Shown here piece by piece: positions 41,218-50,809 of a stretch of DNA of 64,000 nucleotides. The DNA comes from Bacillus salacetis (lineage in GTDB: Bacteria > Bacillota > Bacilli > Bacillales > Bacillaceae_B). A program made the translations under genes and the position numbers. A model generated the notes under the pieces. The model saw nothing but the letters and a program-made list of their open reading frames with translations, did not search any database and was not told the DNA's origin. Within the stretch, counting starts at the first letter, position 1; each line of letters opens with the position of its first letter. The stretch is taken from assembly GCF_003581585.1 (NCBI RefSeq), contig NZ_QXIR01000003.1, positions 1-64,000 of the forward strand. The letters are read 5' to 3'.

Positions 41218-42348
41218 CTAATGTGTTTTAAATCCTGTATTGCCTTGGTTAACTGCGGAGTGAAGGGCGGCGTTTAATCCATTTGAGATAAGGTTGGCTG
41301 TCTCCTCTATGAAGACGTCAACTTCCTTTGGTGTCACCATCAGGTTTTGCCCCATTGGAGCCAGCACTTCATGGATCAATTTCCGCTTTTCCTCCTCCTG
41401 AAGTGTACCGACAATGCCAAGAAAAGTTTTCCGATGATGTTCTTCCGGCAAGTCTTCATCAGTAAACTTCCGCCTCTCGCCAAACGTTAATCCTGCAGGT
41501 GCAAGTGAGCGGGATGGCCTGTCTCCTTCCCTCAGCTCTTTGCCAAAATGCTTAAGCAGGAAATCGACAGTGTCGCTTGCAATGGTTACAGCATCAACGA
41601 CAGTCGGGACACCGATTGCAATCACAGGGACTCCCATCGTTTCTTCATCCAGCCCTTTTCGTTTATTTCCGACACCAGATCCCGGATGGATGCCTGTATC
41701 AGATATTTGAATGGTAGAATTTACCCTTTCAATCGAACGGGAGGCCAATGCATCCACAGCTATGATAAAATCCGGTTTGGATTTTTCAACTACACCGAAA
41801 ATGATATCACTGGTTTCAATTCCCGTTACCCCCATGACACCCGGAGCCAGAGCAGACACAGGACGATACCCTTCTTCAACAGATTCTGGCTGCAATTCAA
41901 ACAGATGCCGGGTCACAATCAAGTTTTCACAGACCAAAGGCCCAAGTGCGTCAGGAGTTACATTCCAGTTCCCCAGCCCGACAATCAGACAGCTTGCATC
42001 AGGACTGATTCCCTTCTCCTTTAAAAATGCACTGAATTCCTTGGCGAATACTTCTTCCACTTTTTGCTGCAGGTCAGCCTGGCTTTGTCTGATACTATGT
42101 GCTTCGAGCGTTAAATAGTTTCCGGCTTTCTTCCCCAGCAGTTCTTCACCTTCTTCTGTTATGGTCACATGTGAAATGCTGATGCCCTCTACTTCACGTT
42201 CATTGACAATGACACCTTTCAGCCCTGTTACCTGTTCAGCTTGATCCTCGTCTTTACTTTTCTCAGCAAGCGCCATCTCCTTTGCCTCTATGGCAAGGTC
42301 CGTTCTGATAGTATATTTGCTCAGATCGACTGTATGTTTTTCTTCCAA
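41218..42348 (-). CDS. gpr: Spore germination protease Gpr
   Basis: Aspartic-type protease that starts the breakdown of small acid-soluble spore proteins at germination; made in the forespore as a zymogen. 376 aa from the TTG at 42348, close to the usual 368-371. AAGGGGG stands 8 nt before this TTG, and the reading starts [19 protein letters not shown], matching the family. Conserved blocks include [17 protein letters not shown] and [26 protein letters not shown]. The ATG-initiated longer forms add about 32 residues that the family lacks. Confidence 0.95.
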   Translation of the reverse strand: MEEKHTVDLSKYTIRTDLAIEAKEMALAEKSKDEDQAEQVTGLKGVIVNEREVEGISISHVTITEEGEELLGKKAGNYLTLEAHSIRQSQADLQQKVEEVFAKEFSAFLKEKGISPDASCLIVGLGNWNVTPDALGPLVCENLIVTRHLFELQPESVEEGYRPVSALAPGVMGVTGIETSDIIFGVVEKSKPDFIIAVDALASRSIERVNSTIQISDTGIHPGSGVGNKRKGLDEETMGVPVIAIGVPTVVDAVTIASDTVDFLLKHFGKELREGDRPSRSLAPAGLTFGERRKFTDEDLPEEHHRKTFLGIVGTLQEEEKRKLIHEVLAPMGQNLMVTPKEVDVFIEETANLISNGLNAALHSAVNQGNTGFKTH

Positions 42349-42547
42349 TTTGACAGCCCCCTTAATTATCTTCAATACCCTTATGTTTGCCTTTAAGGAA
42401 ACTTTCATGCACTCTATATCTTTTTCAACAGCAGAGTATTGCAATATAAACCCTGATTTGATAAAATATCATTTGTTCTGATTAATTTTAGGAATTGTAA
42501 AATCGAGTTAAATATAATTCTCGATCGCTTTGTAGGAGGTGACAGGA

Positions 42548-42799
42548 ATGCCAAATATTAAATCTGCTATCAAACGCGTAAAAACGAACGAAGCAAAAAA
42601 TGCACAGAACGCAACTGTGAAATCATCTATGCGTACTGCTGTAAAGAAAGCTGAAGCAGCTGCACAAAACAACGATGATAACGCTAAAGCATTAGTTTCT
42701 GAAGCAGTTAAGCATTTAGATAAAGCAGCACAAAAAGGTCTTATCCACAAAAACGCTGCTGACCGTTCAAAATCACGCTTAATGAAAAAAGTTAACTAA
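42548..42799 (+). CDS. rpsT: 30S ribosomal protein S20
   Basis: 83 aa, Lys/Ala-rich, binds 16S rRNA early in 30S assembly. It opens [16 protein letters not shown] and ends KSRLMKKVN, as in Bacillus S20. AGGAGG lies well spaced before the ATG at 42548; the GTG nine bases earlier is inside that region. Convergent with holA, with a shared terminator between them. Confidence 0.98.
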   Translation: MPNIKSAIKRVKTNEAKNAQNATVKSSMRTAVKKAEAAAQNNDDNAKALVSEAVKHLDKAAQKGLIHKNAADRSKSRLMKKVN

Positions 42800-42801
42800 T
42801 T

Positions 42802-42838
42802 AAAAAAACGATCTCCCAACCGGGAGATCGTTTTTTTC
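42802..42838. terminator. Bidirectional terminator between rpsT and holA
   Basis: A 15-bp perfect inverted repeat around AACC, with A-runs and T-runs on both sides (42803-42838). Confidence 0.93.
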
Positions 42839-42841
42839 TTT

Positions 42842-43879
42842 TTATCTCGCATTGCTTAAGGATTGTTCATGCAGTTTGAAAAGGAATAACTCGATGATCA
42901 TTTCTTTCTTCTGCCTGCCTGTTTTCATTTCGTAATCTCCCTGGGAAAGGAGTTCGATGATGGCAGCAAGCTGTTCATCCGTAAAATGCTTCGCCTGTCC
43001 TGCTGCCAATTTTACACGAAAAGGATGGACCCGAAGAAAACCGGCGATTTTTTGCTGGCCGTATCCCCTTCTCGCCAATTCCTTCACTTGATAGATCAAT
43101 CGAAATTGACCAGACAAGACAGCGAGGATCTTGATCGGTTCCTCATTCTGTTTTAATAAATCATAATATATTCGCAAAGCATCTTCTGTATTCCGCTGAA
43201 CCACTTTTTCAACGAGCGCGAAAATATTCTGTTCAAGCGACCGTGCGGTTAAGGATTCCACAACTGATTCATCAATCCTGCTTGTATCGCTGACATATAA
43301 AGACAGCTTATCTATTTCTTTAGTCAGCATCATTAAGTTTGTTCCGGCAAGAGCCAAAAGCAAATCAATGGCACCTTCATCAATTTGCACCATGTTTGCG
43401 GCGGCCCTTTCCCTCACCCAGGTTTTCAGTTCACTCTCATTCAGCTTTTTGGCTTCCAGGACTTCTGCTTGCTTTTTTAAAGCCTTCGTGATTTTTTTCC
43501 TCTCATCCAGCTTTTCATAAGGTGCGGAAATAACAAGTATTGTGTAAGGAGAAGGCGAAGACAGATATTGCTCAAATTTCTTTACATTATGTTCAACTTT
43601 CTCTTTTGTTTTTTCCGCGGTCAGGAATACGGGATTATGTAATACGACAACCCGCCTTTCCCCCATGAAAGGAAAGGTCTCGGCATCCTCTATGGCTGTC
43701 TCGACAGGTGTCTCTTCCAAGTCATACGAAGAGAAGTTGAAATCCATTTCTTCTTCGGATATTGCTTGTCCAACAATTTTTTGCTGCGTTTCATTTATTA
43801 AAAATGATTCTTTTCCATATAATAAGTATATACTGGCAAATTGTTTGTTTTCGATTTTCTTCCAAATATCAATAACCAA
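42842..43879 (-). CDS. holA: DNA polymerase III subunit delta
   Basis: Clamp-loader subunit that opens the sliding clamp. 345 aa. The N-terminal AAA-like domain opens VIDIWKKIENKQFASIYLLYGKE; conserved later pieces are RVVVLHNP and EIDKLSLYV. The start is likely the TTG at 43879, because GGAG lies 9 nt before it and the family begins there. The ATG at 43894 overlaps that ribosome site. yqeN in B. subtilis. Paired across a terminator with rpsT, as in Bacillus. Confidence 0.93.
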   Translation of the reverse strand: MVIDIWKKIENKQFASIYLLYGKESFLINETQQKIVGQAISEEEMDFNFSSYDLEETPVETAIEDAETFPFMGERRVVVLHNPVFLTAEKTKEKVEHNVKKFEQYLSSPSPYTILVISAPYEKLDERKKITKALKKQAEVLEAKKLNESELKTWVRERAAANMVQIDEGAIDLLLALAGTNLMMLTKEIDKLSLYVSDTSRIDESVVESLTARSLEQNIFALVEKVVQRNTEDALRIYYDLLKQNEEPIKILAVLSGQFRLIYQVKELARRGYGQQKIAGFLRVHPFRVKLAAGQAKHFTDEQLAAIIELLSQGDYEMKTGRQKKEMIIELFLFKLHEQSLSNAR

Positions 43880-44172
43880 GATTGCACTCTCCATTTTGTT
43901 CAGATAATACTATCGTAAAAAAGCTTGGCGGTTTTGACAAGTGGAAAGGGGACGCCCATGGTTGGAGGACACCCCCTAAATCTATATTTAACGCCGATGA
44001 AAAAGACCTAGGACCCTTTTTGACCGGCGGTATCTCCCTTGTAAATATTATTGTCACCCAAGAATGTGAACATATATGTGACAACTCTTGTCAGTAAAGG
44101 AAAATGTAAAGTCCAAGTATAGATTTTTTTATGTGAATCATCTATACTAAGATAGAAATAGGAGGGGTACTA

Positions 44173-44307
44173 ATGAACGAATTCGAAAAAAATGTCCAAT
44201 CGAAAAGAAATGATGCAGTGGATTCTGGCGTTGGTTTCATCGTATCTTTCGGTTTCTTTGCCATAATGTTCATCATGGCTGTTGTCATTAAGTACATAGG
44301 CGCTTAA
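44173..44307 (+). CDS. yqzM: YqzM family small membrane protein
   Basis: 44 aa: MNEFEKNVQSKRNDAVDSGV followed by a single transmembrane helix (about 20-41). This matches the small YqzM protein found upstream of holA and downstream of comEC in Bacillus. AGGAGGGG precedes the ATG at 44173. A terminator lies 10 nt after the stop. It is alone on the plus strand. Function unknown. Confidence 0.88.
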   Translation: MNEFEKNVQSKRNDAVDSGVGFIVSFGFFAIMFIMAVVIKYIGA

Positions 44308-44316
44308 TGAGTCGAT

Positions 44317-44345
44317 AGAGTTCGCAAATAGCGGACTCTTTTTTT
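44317..44345 (+). terminator. Terminator downstream of yqzM
   Basis: AGAGTTCGC and GCGGACTCT pair (one G-U) around AAATA, followed by six or seven T on the plus strand. Confidence 0.85.
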
Positions 44346-44368
44346 CGTTCTGTCATTCGTAATATATC

Positions 44369-46663
44369 TTATGGAATAACTGTTTTAAACGTTCCTTTTC
44401 TGCCCAAAAATTTATAATGGATCGCTCCACCTTCTGCTGTATTGAATACTTTTATTCCTCTTTCCGCGAGTCTGGTCCGCACCTCTGGATGCGGATGCCC
44501 ATATCGGTTGTTTTCTCCAGCTGAAATCAAGGCGGTATCAGGATCGATTTCCTCAAGGAAAGCATCACTTGTTGAAGTCAGGCTGCCATGATGCCCCACT
44601 TTCAGCACATCAGCTTTTATTTTCCATTTCCGGATCATTTCCTTCTCCCCTCCGGCTTCCAGGTCCCCGGTGAACAGCCATCTTTTTCCTCCAAACCTGC
44701 CATACAAAACGAGCGAATCATCATTCCCTTCATATTGATTATCAAAAGGAAATAAAACCATAAACTCCCCATGATTTGTGCTCCAGTTTTCTCCTGCTTT
44801 AGATTCCCTGACCTTTATACTCAATGATTCTGCTGTTTCCATAATGGAATGCATGACTTCACTTTCCTGCGAACCGGGCGTGACCAGAATTTCTCCGACC
44901 TCTATTTCCCCCATCAGTTCTGCAGCCGCACCTGCATGGTCAAAATCACTGTGTGTCAAAAACATCTTATCGATCTCTTCTATTCCCTTGCTTTTTAATA
45001 AAGGCACAAGAACATCACTGCTCAGGGAAAATTCCCGGCTTCTTCTTTGCCATTCTTCTTTAGGGAAATTCATGACTCCTCCTGTATCGATCATGTATAC
45101 CCCTTCATTGAAGGGCAGATCGATAATGATGCAATCTCCTTGTCCGACATCTGCAACAATCAGTTCCCCATAAGGGTTAAGAACCGGAGAGACTTTGTGA
45201 AACCCCAGAAGCAGGAAGATAGGAATCAAACCAGTCAGCCACTTTCTCTTCTCCGCTTTCATAAAAAAGAAGACAATGGATAACGTGCAGAAAAGAGTGA
45301 GCAGTATGGAAGGCCGGCCAGCGGAAAAGGTGATAAATGGCAGAGTATTGAACCGGGCAGAAACATAATCTGCAGCAATGACTGCCCATTTCATTAGTGG
45401 GAACAGAAGGTCTGCAGCAGGGGGAAACAGCAGCATAGAAATAAATGAAAACAAGGATATAGGGAGAAGGATGATTGTGAAAAATGGAACATAGATGGAG
45501 TTCAGAACAAATCCAATAAGGGAAAATTCATAGAAATGCCAGAGAAGGACGGGGATGGAACAAATTTGGCATACTCCTGACACCATGAAGACCATCATCC
45601 ATTTCTTCTGGACAAAAGCGAGGGTCCGGGAAGATAAGATAAGGGAAAAACTGACGAGGAATGACAATTGAACCCCTGCATTTTTTAAAGCGGAAGGGTC
45701 AACGAGCATATACAGAAGGAAAATAATTGATACTGCGTCAACAGCGTGAATCTTCAACCGAAAAAAACCAGACAGGATGACAGCCCCCATAATCCCCGCA
45801 GCTCTAATAACCGGCGGTGCCGCTCCCGTCAACAACACATAGAACGGTAAGATGACCAGAAGCATTACCTTAACATGCTCCTTCGCAAATCCCAGCCTCA
45901 ACAGGAGGAAGTACAGCACAGCAAACAGCATTCCGACATGAAGGCCGGAAATTGCCAGGAGATGAATGACACCCAGCCTTTGATAAGCCTCAAGTGTATC
46001 TTCTTCTATTAAATCCCTGTGTCCGAATATCAGCGCTGCCGCAATACCGGCGGCCTGTTCGGGAAACTTCTCCTGAATGGATTCAATTCCTTTTTCACGC
46101 CATTCTCCAACCATCGTTATTAATGATTTTTTCCGGTGGGAACATTGTGCTTCTGAAAGGCTGTTGACTTGCAAGATCCAATGAATGTTTTTCCCTGCAA
46201 GGAAATCACGGTAATCAAAACTGTTCATATTCCTCCCCTGTCCTGGTTCTGAAAGATCACCTGATACATTGCAAATCAACCCGGTGAAGCTCGATTCTTT
46301 CAGCTGCTTTTGTTCCTGCTCATCAGGAATCCTGTAACGGAGGACAACTGACTCTCCATCGGATGTCACAGCTTCCCCCATTAAACGGTCTCCATCAATG
46401 TCCGGCCTCTCTTGAAATTCAACGGAAAATGCAGTCTGAAAAGGAGAAAGTATGGTGGTAGCCCTATTAGAATGGGAAAGGGAAAGAAAGAATGATGCAG
46501 GCAGAAGGAGTAAAGAGAAGAAAAGAATGGATAAAGGCAGTTTTCTGCTGCCTAAGATCAGGAGGAAAATAAGGAGAAAAAAAGCACCCCATTTGAAGTG
46601 AAGTGCAAATGATGTCCCTGTGAGGTATGCCAGGGCGTAATAGATGAACTGTCCTTTTTTCAC
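44369..46663 (-). CDS. comEC: ComEC/Rec2 DNA internalization channel
   Basis: Membrane channel for taking up single-stranded DNA during competence. 764 aa. Several N-terminal helices and an OB-type domain lead to the Competence domain (GLHVGMLFAVLYFLL and the helices to about 500), then a C-terminal metallo-beta-lactamase-like domain with HSDFDHAGAA (zinc site) and LKVGHHGS, thought to degrade the non-transported strand. It begins 6 nt after comEB. The ORF is intact, so uptake may be possible. Confidence 0.95.
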   Translation of the reverse strand: MKKGQFIYYALAYLTGTSFALHFKWGAFFLLIFLLILGSRKLPLSILFFSLLLLPASFFLSLSHSNRATTILSPFQTAFSVEFQERPDIDGDRLMGEAVTSDGESVVLRYRIPDEQEQKQLKESSFTGLICNVSGDLSEPGQGRNMNSFDYRDFLAGKNIHWILQVNSLSEAQCSHRKKSLITMVGEWREKGIESIQEKFPEQAAGIAAALIFGHRDLIEEDTLEAYQRLGVIHLLAISGLHVGMLFAVLYFLLLRLGFAKEHVKVMLLVILPFYVLLTGAAPPVIRAAGIMGAVILSGFFRLKIHAVDAVSIIFLLYMLVDPSALKNAGVQLSFLVSFSLILSSRTLAFVQKKWMMVFMVSGVCQICSIPVLLWHFYEFSLIGFVLNSIYVPFFTIILLPISLFSFISMLLFPPAADLLFPLMKWAVIAADYVSARFNTLPFITFSAGRPSILLTLFCTLSIVFFFMKAEKRKWLTGLIPIFLLLGFHKVSPVLNPYGELIVADVGQGDCIIIDLPFNEGVYMIDTGGVMNFPKEEWQRRSREFSLSSDVLVPLLKSKGIEEIDKMFLTHSDFDHAGAAAELMGEIEVGEILVTPGSQESEVMHSIMETAESLSIKVRESKAGENWSTNHGEFMVLFPFDNQYEGNDDSLVLYGRFGGKRWLFTGDLEAGGEKEMIRKWKIKADVLKVGHHGSLTSTSDAFLEEIDPDTALISAGENNRYGHPHPEVRTRLAERGIKVFNTAEGGAIHYKFLGRKGTFKTVIP

Positions 46664-46669
46664 TGGCAG

Positions 46670-47221
46670 TTACTCCTTGAAAAGATTTTCATGCTGCCTT
46701 TGCAGCTCAATAAGCTCTTCTGACGGCAGTCCAAGCTCCTCAAGTTTAACAAGCATTTCGCTGCTCAATCTACTTTCTTCTTCCTTCGTTTCGCTTTCAA
46801 AAGGCACCTGCTCAGTCTCTACACCCGCCTGCTGGAATAACTCAATTGCATAAGGGTGATTTTTATAGTTTTCAGCGAAATACACCTTTCTGATGCCGGC
46901 TTGTATGATGGCCTTGCAGCATTGCAGGCATGGGAAATGTGTGACATAAATTTCTGCTCCGTCTGTCGGTACCCCGAATTTCGCGCACTGAATGATCGCA
47001 TTCATTTCTGCATGTATGGTGCGGACACAATGATTATCGATTACATAGCAGCCTTCATCCACACAGTGTACTCCTCCAGTTATCGAGCCATTATAACCCC
47101 CTGCAATAATCCGTTTATCACGGACTATGGTCGCTCCCACTGTCAGGCGTGTACACGTGCTCCTCAAAGCAAGCAAGTGTGATTGCGCCATAAAATAATG
47201 ATTCCATGATATTCTTGTCAT
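46670..47221 (-). CDS. comEB: dCMP deaminase family protein ComEB
   Basis: Second gene of the comE operon; a deoxycytidylate deaminase-type enzyme, not needed for transformation itself in B. subtilis. 183 aa. Zinc site: HAEMNAI and PCLQCCK; substrate region CTRLTVGATIV and GGYNGSITGGVHC. AAAGGAG precedes the ATG at 47221; the open frame upstream has no second ribosome site. It lies between comEA and comEC. Confidence 0.95.
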   Translation of the reverse strand: MTRISWNHYFMAQSHLLALRSTCTRLTVGATIVRDKRIIAGGYNGSITGGVHCVDEGCYVIDNHCVRTIHAEMNAIIQCAKFGVPTDGAEIYVTHFPCLQCCKAIIQAGIRKVYFAENYKNHPYAIELFQQAGVETEQVPFESETKEEESRLSSEMLVKLEELGLPSEELIELQRQHENLFKE

Positions 47222-47305
47222 AAAAAAAACTCCTTTGGGTCTTCGTATTCTTGAATCAAGTGTATCTGAAAATAAGGAATCCGGCAAAAGGATTTATTGC
47301 TTGGA

Positions 47306-47932
47306 TCAATTTATGATAATAGTTTCTTTCAGCCTGTCGAAAGTGGCTTCCCCAATTCCCGGGACACTCTTCAACTCATCAAGCTCCTTAAAAGGACCAT
47401 TCTCTGTTCTGAAGTCAACAATAGCTTTTGCTTTTGCCGGTCCGATTCCCGGCAACCCATCGAAATCCTCCTCTGATGCTTTATTAATATCCAATAACCT
47501 TTCTTGGGATTGATCATCCAGGGAGCCTGCATAATTTTCTTCGCTGTACTCCCCTTCTTTCGGCACATAGATCACCATTTCATCCGTTACCTTCCTCGCA
47601 AGATTGACATGTTCTTCCCCTGCATCATCAGTAAAGCCGCCGGCTCTGATTATCAGGTCATTCACTCTTTCGCTTTGAACCGCTTTATAGATGCCCGGAC
47701 TTTGGACGGCTCCTTTAACGTCCACGAAAATTTCCATGTTCAGGCTTTCTGCAGGTTCTTCCTCAGCAGGGACTCTGAACTCCGGAACAGATTCAGGAAC
47801 GGGTTCCTCTTCGATATCAATCTTTACGTTTTGTGCAGAGTGATAATAGATTGAAAAGCCCGAAACCAATAATACGAGGACAACGATCACCAGCACCTTA
47901 TATTTGTCAAAGAGAGTCTGCAGCTTTTCCAT
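47306..47932 (-). CDS. comEA: DNA receptor ComEA
   Basis: Membrane-anchored double-stranded-DNA receptor. 208 aa. One transmembrane helix (about 12-30), an acidic flexible linker, a SLBB-like domain (EIFVDVKGAVQSPGIYKAVQSERVNDLI), and a C-terminal helix-hairpin-helix pair (DFDGLPGIGPAKAKAI and LKSVPGIGEATFDRL). The ATG at 47932 abuts AAAAGGAG, unusually close, so the start may be slightly different. The longer upstream frame is not family-like. Confidence 0.93.
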   Translation of the reverse strand: MEKLQTLFDKYKVLVIVVLVLLVSGFSIYYHSAQNVKIDIEEEPVPESVPEFRVPAEEEPAESLNMEIFVDVKGAVQSPGIYKAVQSERVNDLIIRAGGFTDDAGEEHVNLARKVTDEMVIYVPKEGEYSEENYAGSLDDQSQERLLDINKASEEDFDGLPGIGPAKAKAIVDFRTENGPFKELDELKSVPGIGEATFDRLKETIIIN

Positions 47933-48224
47933 CTCCTTTTCTTGTAATAATAAGACTTCAAAAATCATAGGAATGATAAAGGAAAGCAGGTTGAAATTGA
48001 CTTCTTTATACTGAGTGAAACCTTTATTAATGTGTGTTTTATCTGGATTGTGTATAACGTTATTCACTCCCCCTGAATATATGGATTTGTCTGAAGTCAG
48101 AATGGAGGAATATTTTAAAACCTGGACTATGAGCACACTCACAGAATCTATCCGGTACAGTCGGCAAATTTTGAGAACCATCCGGAAACAACATATTTAA
48201 AATGCGTGAGAAGGAGGGCAGTGT

Positions 48225-49046
48225 ATGAAGGCAGGAATAGTTGGAACAGGGAATATGGGCGGCATTCTGCTGGAAGCATTCATTGAGTCAGGAGCACTTT
48301 CTCCTTCTGACCTCAATGTCATTAACCGCACAAAGGAAAAAGCGGAGCATTTCAGAAAAAAACATGCAGGTCTTACAGTATACGATGATCTAGCAAGCCT
48401 CATCAAGGATTCAGATGTGGTTTTCATATGTGTAAAGCCCTTGGATATTTATGAGCTTTTAGAACACAGCCAAAGTTACTTCACCAAGGAAAAATGCATC
48501 GTGTCGATTACAAGCCCCGTCAGTGTTCAACAGGTTGAGTCCCTTGCAGGCTGTTCCTGTATGAGAGTGATTCCAAGCATCACGAACCGGGCTCTTAGCG
48601 GTGTCTCCTTATTTTCTTTTGGTTCCCGGTGTACGAAGGAATGGCAGGATGCAATATGGAAGCTGATGGGCTCCATTTCCACTCCTGTCACCATCGGCGA
48701 GGACATCACCAGGGTCTCTTCGGATATTGTCAGCTGCGGGCCCGCTTTCTTTACCTATTTAACTCGGAAGTTTATTGAAGGAGCGACGAGTGAGACAGAA
48801 ATCGATGAACGTACGGCAACCATCCTTGCATCAGAAATGCTTATCGGGCTTGGGGAGCTTTTGAAGAAAGAAATATATTCTTTGGAAGCCCTTCAGGAAA
48901 AGGTATGTGTTAAAGGCGGCATAACCGGGGAAGGAATTTCTGCAATGGAAGCAGAGATCGGGGAACTTTTTCACGGACTGTTCAGAGCCACTCATAAAAA
49001 ATTTGATGAAGATCTGAGGGAAACGCGGCATCAATTTGGTTTGTGA
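48225..49046 (+). CDS. comER: Pyrroline-5-carboxylate reductase-like protein ComER
   Basis: 273 aa ProC-type NADP-binding protein, divergently placed opposite comEA, as in B. subtilis, where it is not essential for competence. Rossmann motif GIVGTGNMGGILLEAF at the N-terminus and MRVIPSITN. The C-terminal dimer domain is present, but the usual Asp/Ser-rich ProC active-site segments are altered. AGGAGGGC precedes the ATG. The catalytic activity is not certain. Confidence 0.9.
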   Translation: MKAGIVGTGNMGGILLEAFIESGALSPSDLNVINRTKEKAEHFRKKHAGLTVYDDLASLIKDSDVVFICVKPLDIYELLEHSQSYFTKEKCIVSITSPVSVQQVESLAGCSCMRVIPSITNRALSGVSLFSFGSRCTKEWQDAIWKLMGSISTPVTIGEDITRVSSDIVSCGPAFFTYLTRKFIEGATSETEIDERTATILASEMLIGLGELLKKEIYSLEALQEKVCVKGGITGEGISAMEAEIGELFHGLFRATHKKFDEDLRETRHQFGL

Positions 49047-49095
49047 CTAACTTATTCTATTCTACATTCATTTCTCAATTCCTTTAAATTTATCA

Positions 49096-49134
49096 AAACA
49101 GAAGCGGCCATTTTGCGATGGCCGCTTCTGTTAA
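49096..49134. terminator. Bidirectional terminator between comER and yqeM
   Basis: A 12-bp perfect stem (49100-49111 with 49118-49129) with a 6-nt loop; T-rich sequence on both sides (TTTTG on the minus strand, GTTAATAAATT on the plus). Confidence 0.8.
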
Positions 49135-49138
49135 TAAA

Positions 49139-49885
49139 TTATTTCTTTTTACAGGCAAAGAAAATCCTTTCACTTTGGTCACCTGGCCCGGACTCAGTAA
49201 AATCAGCTGTCACTTCAAGCACTTCAAGCCCTGCTGCATTGAGCCAGTTTTCCAAGGTGAGGATTGGATAAGTCCTTTGATGATGAAATTCTTCAATCCG
49301 TTCATACTGCCCCGTTTCAACATCCCTGACAAAAAAAGTCAACTCATGTTCAACACTGTTCGGCGCTTCTCCAGGAAAGCAATCCCAAATATAAGATACA
49401 TCTTCATCAGTGAATGTGAATGTCTCATTAGTAAAGATTTGCATGATCTTGAAAATCGAGTGAACATCAAATAAAAAGATCCCATCATCAGCCATATGCT
49501 CCCTGACTCTCTTGAAAGTGGACAGAACCTTTTCTTCATTATCAAGGTAGTTCAATGAATCACAGAAAATAGTGACGATATCAAACCGGCCCAATCCTTC
49601 AAGTTCGCTCATGTCCTGCTGGAATAAAGTCAGGTTCATGCCTTGTTGTTCAGCTTTGTCCCTGGCAACGAAGAGCATGTCCTCGGATAAATCGATTCCG
49701 GTTACAGTATAACCTTCTTTCAGGAGCCGGAGAGACAATTCTCCAGTGCCGCATCCTATATCAAGGAGCTCTTTTCCTGTGACTGAGTACAAACGTGCCT
49801 TATCTCCCACGTATTCCACCCAGGAATCATAAGGGACATCTTGCATCAGGTAATCATATATATAGGCGAATTGCTGATAACTCAT
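49139..49885 (-). CDS. yqeM: Class I SAM-dependent methyltransferase YqeM
   Basis: 248 aa methyltransferase; substrate unknown. Motif I LLDIGCGTGELSLRLL (about 40-55), TGIDLSEDML, and IVTIFCDSLNYL. The ATG at 49885 shares the ATGA overlap with the rsfS stop; the longer frame upstream reads into rsfS and was rejected. It is the last gene of the yqeG-yqeM operon. Confidence 0.92.
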   Translation of the reverse strand: MSYQQFAYIYDYLMQDVPYDSWVEYVGDKARLYSVTGKELLDIGCGTGELSLRLLKEGYTVTGIDLSEDMLFVARDKAEQQGMNLTLFQQDMSELEGLGRFDIVTIFCDSLNYLDNEEKVLSTFKRVREHMADDGIFLFDVHSIFKIMQIFTNETFTFTDEDVSYIWDCFPGEAPNSVEHELTFFVRDVETGQYERIEEFHHQRTYPILTLENWLNAAGLEVLEVTADFTESGPGDQSERIFFACKKK

Positions 49886-50238
49886 TGCTCGATCTCGCTG
49901 CTGAACTCCACAATCGGGGCATCTCCCCAAAGCCTTTCAAGTTTATAATAGTCCCTTTCGTCGCGATGGAAAACATGGGCAACCACATTCCCCATATCTA
50001 CAAGCACCCAGCGGGCTTCATCAAAGCCTTCCATACGTTTTACATCACTGCCATTTTCCTCGGCCTTTTCCTTCAGCTCACGGGCGATTGCCTGAACCTG
50101 TTTGTCGGAATTACCATGGCAGATGACAAAGTAATCAGCAATCAGGGAAATGCCTTTCATATCAAGAGCCACTATATCCTCCGCTCTTTTGTCGTCAGCT
50201 GCTTTAAATGCTATTTGAAGCAAGTCTTTACTGTTCAT
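49882..50238 (-). CDS. rsfS: Ribosomal silencing factor RsfS
   Basis: Binds L14 and blocks joining of subunits when nutrients are low. 118 aa. DUF143 signature: VALDMKGISLIADYFVICHGNSDKQVQAIA and WVLVDMGNVVAHVFH. GGAG stands 8 nt before the ATG at 50238. It follows yqeK by 4 nt and overlaps yqeM by 4 nt. Confidence 0.96.
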   Translation of the reverse strand: MNSKDLLQIAFKAADDKRAEDIVALDMKGISLIADYFVICHGNSDKQVQAIARELKEKAEENGSDVKRMEGFDEARWVLVDMGNVVAHVFHRDERDYYKLERLWGDAPIVEFSSEIEQ

Positions 50239-50242
50239 CAAA

Positions 50243-50809
50243 TCAACTCCTATTATTAAGAACTAAATCATTGAATGTATTGAATGTATCAGGGAAAACA
50301 GCCTGATTCTTCTTCAGGAGAAACATGATGGTATTCCGGATGGACGCAATCAATGCCTCTTCAAGATTATGTTTTGCAAGTTCCCTCACTTCATCCACAC
50401 CCGGAAAATGCCTTCCCGGCTCGATATAATCAGCAAGATAAATGACTTTTTCCAAGTCTGACATTCCCGGCCTGCCTGAAGTGTGGTAACGAATGGCATC
50501 CAGGATATCTTCATCTTCCATGGCTGCTTCTTTCTGAACAAGATATGCTCCGACAGGTGCGTGCCACAATTCAGCATTATAAGATAAGAGACGTTCATCC
50601 ATTCCTTGCGTTTGAATAATTTCCTTCATCTCTTCCTTTGGACGGAATTTCGCGTAATCATGGAAGATTGCAGCCATTTCTGCTTTATACTTATCCACGC
50701 CATATCTCTCTGCAAGCTTTCCCGCCGCTTCCACGACCCCGAGTGTGTGCTGATAACGGTGGTCCGTCAGCTGCTCCTTAACAAGAGCAAGCGCCTTATC
50801 CTTCTCCAT
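50243..50809 (-). CDS. yqeK: HD-domain diadenosine tetraphosphate hydrolase YqeK
   Basis: Metal-dependent hydrolase; in Gram-positive bacteria YqeK splits Ap4A to two ADP. 188 aa. HD ligands: HTLGV (His near 21), AAIFHDYAK (HD near 49-50), and ELWHAPVGAYL and RYHTSG further on. The ATG at 50809 is inside the nadD 3' end (14-nt overlap). It follows nadD, a common pairing. Confidence 0.95.
   Translation of the reverse strand: MEKDKALALVKEQLTDHRYQHTLGVVEAAGKLAERYGVDKYKAEMAAIFHDYAKFRPKEEMKEIIQTQGMDERLLSYNAELWHAPVGAYLVQKEAAMEDEDILDAIRYHTSGRPGMSDLEKVIYLADYIEPGRHFPGVDEVRELAKHNLEEALIASIRNTIMFLLKKNQAVFPDTFNTFNDLVLNNRS

Noticed and set aside
43882-44097. Plus-strand 71-codon ORF between holA and yqzM
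   Set aside because: No ribosome binding site, overlaps the holA promoter region, and no recognisable family; left as non-coding.
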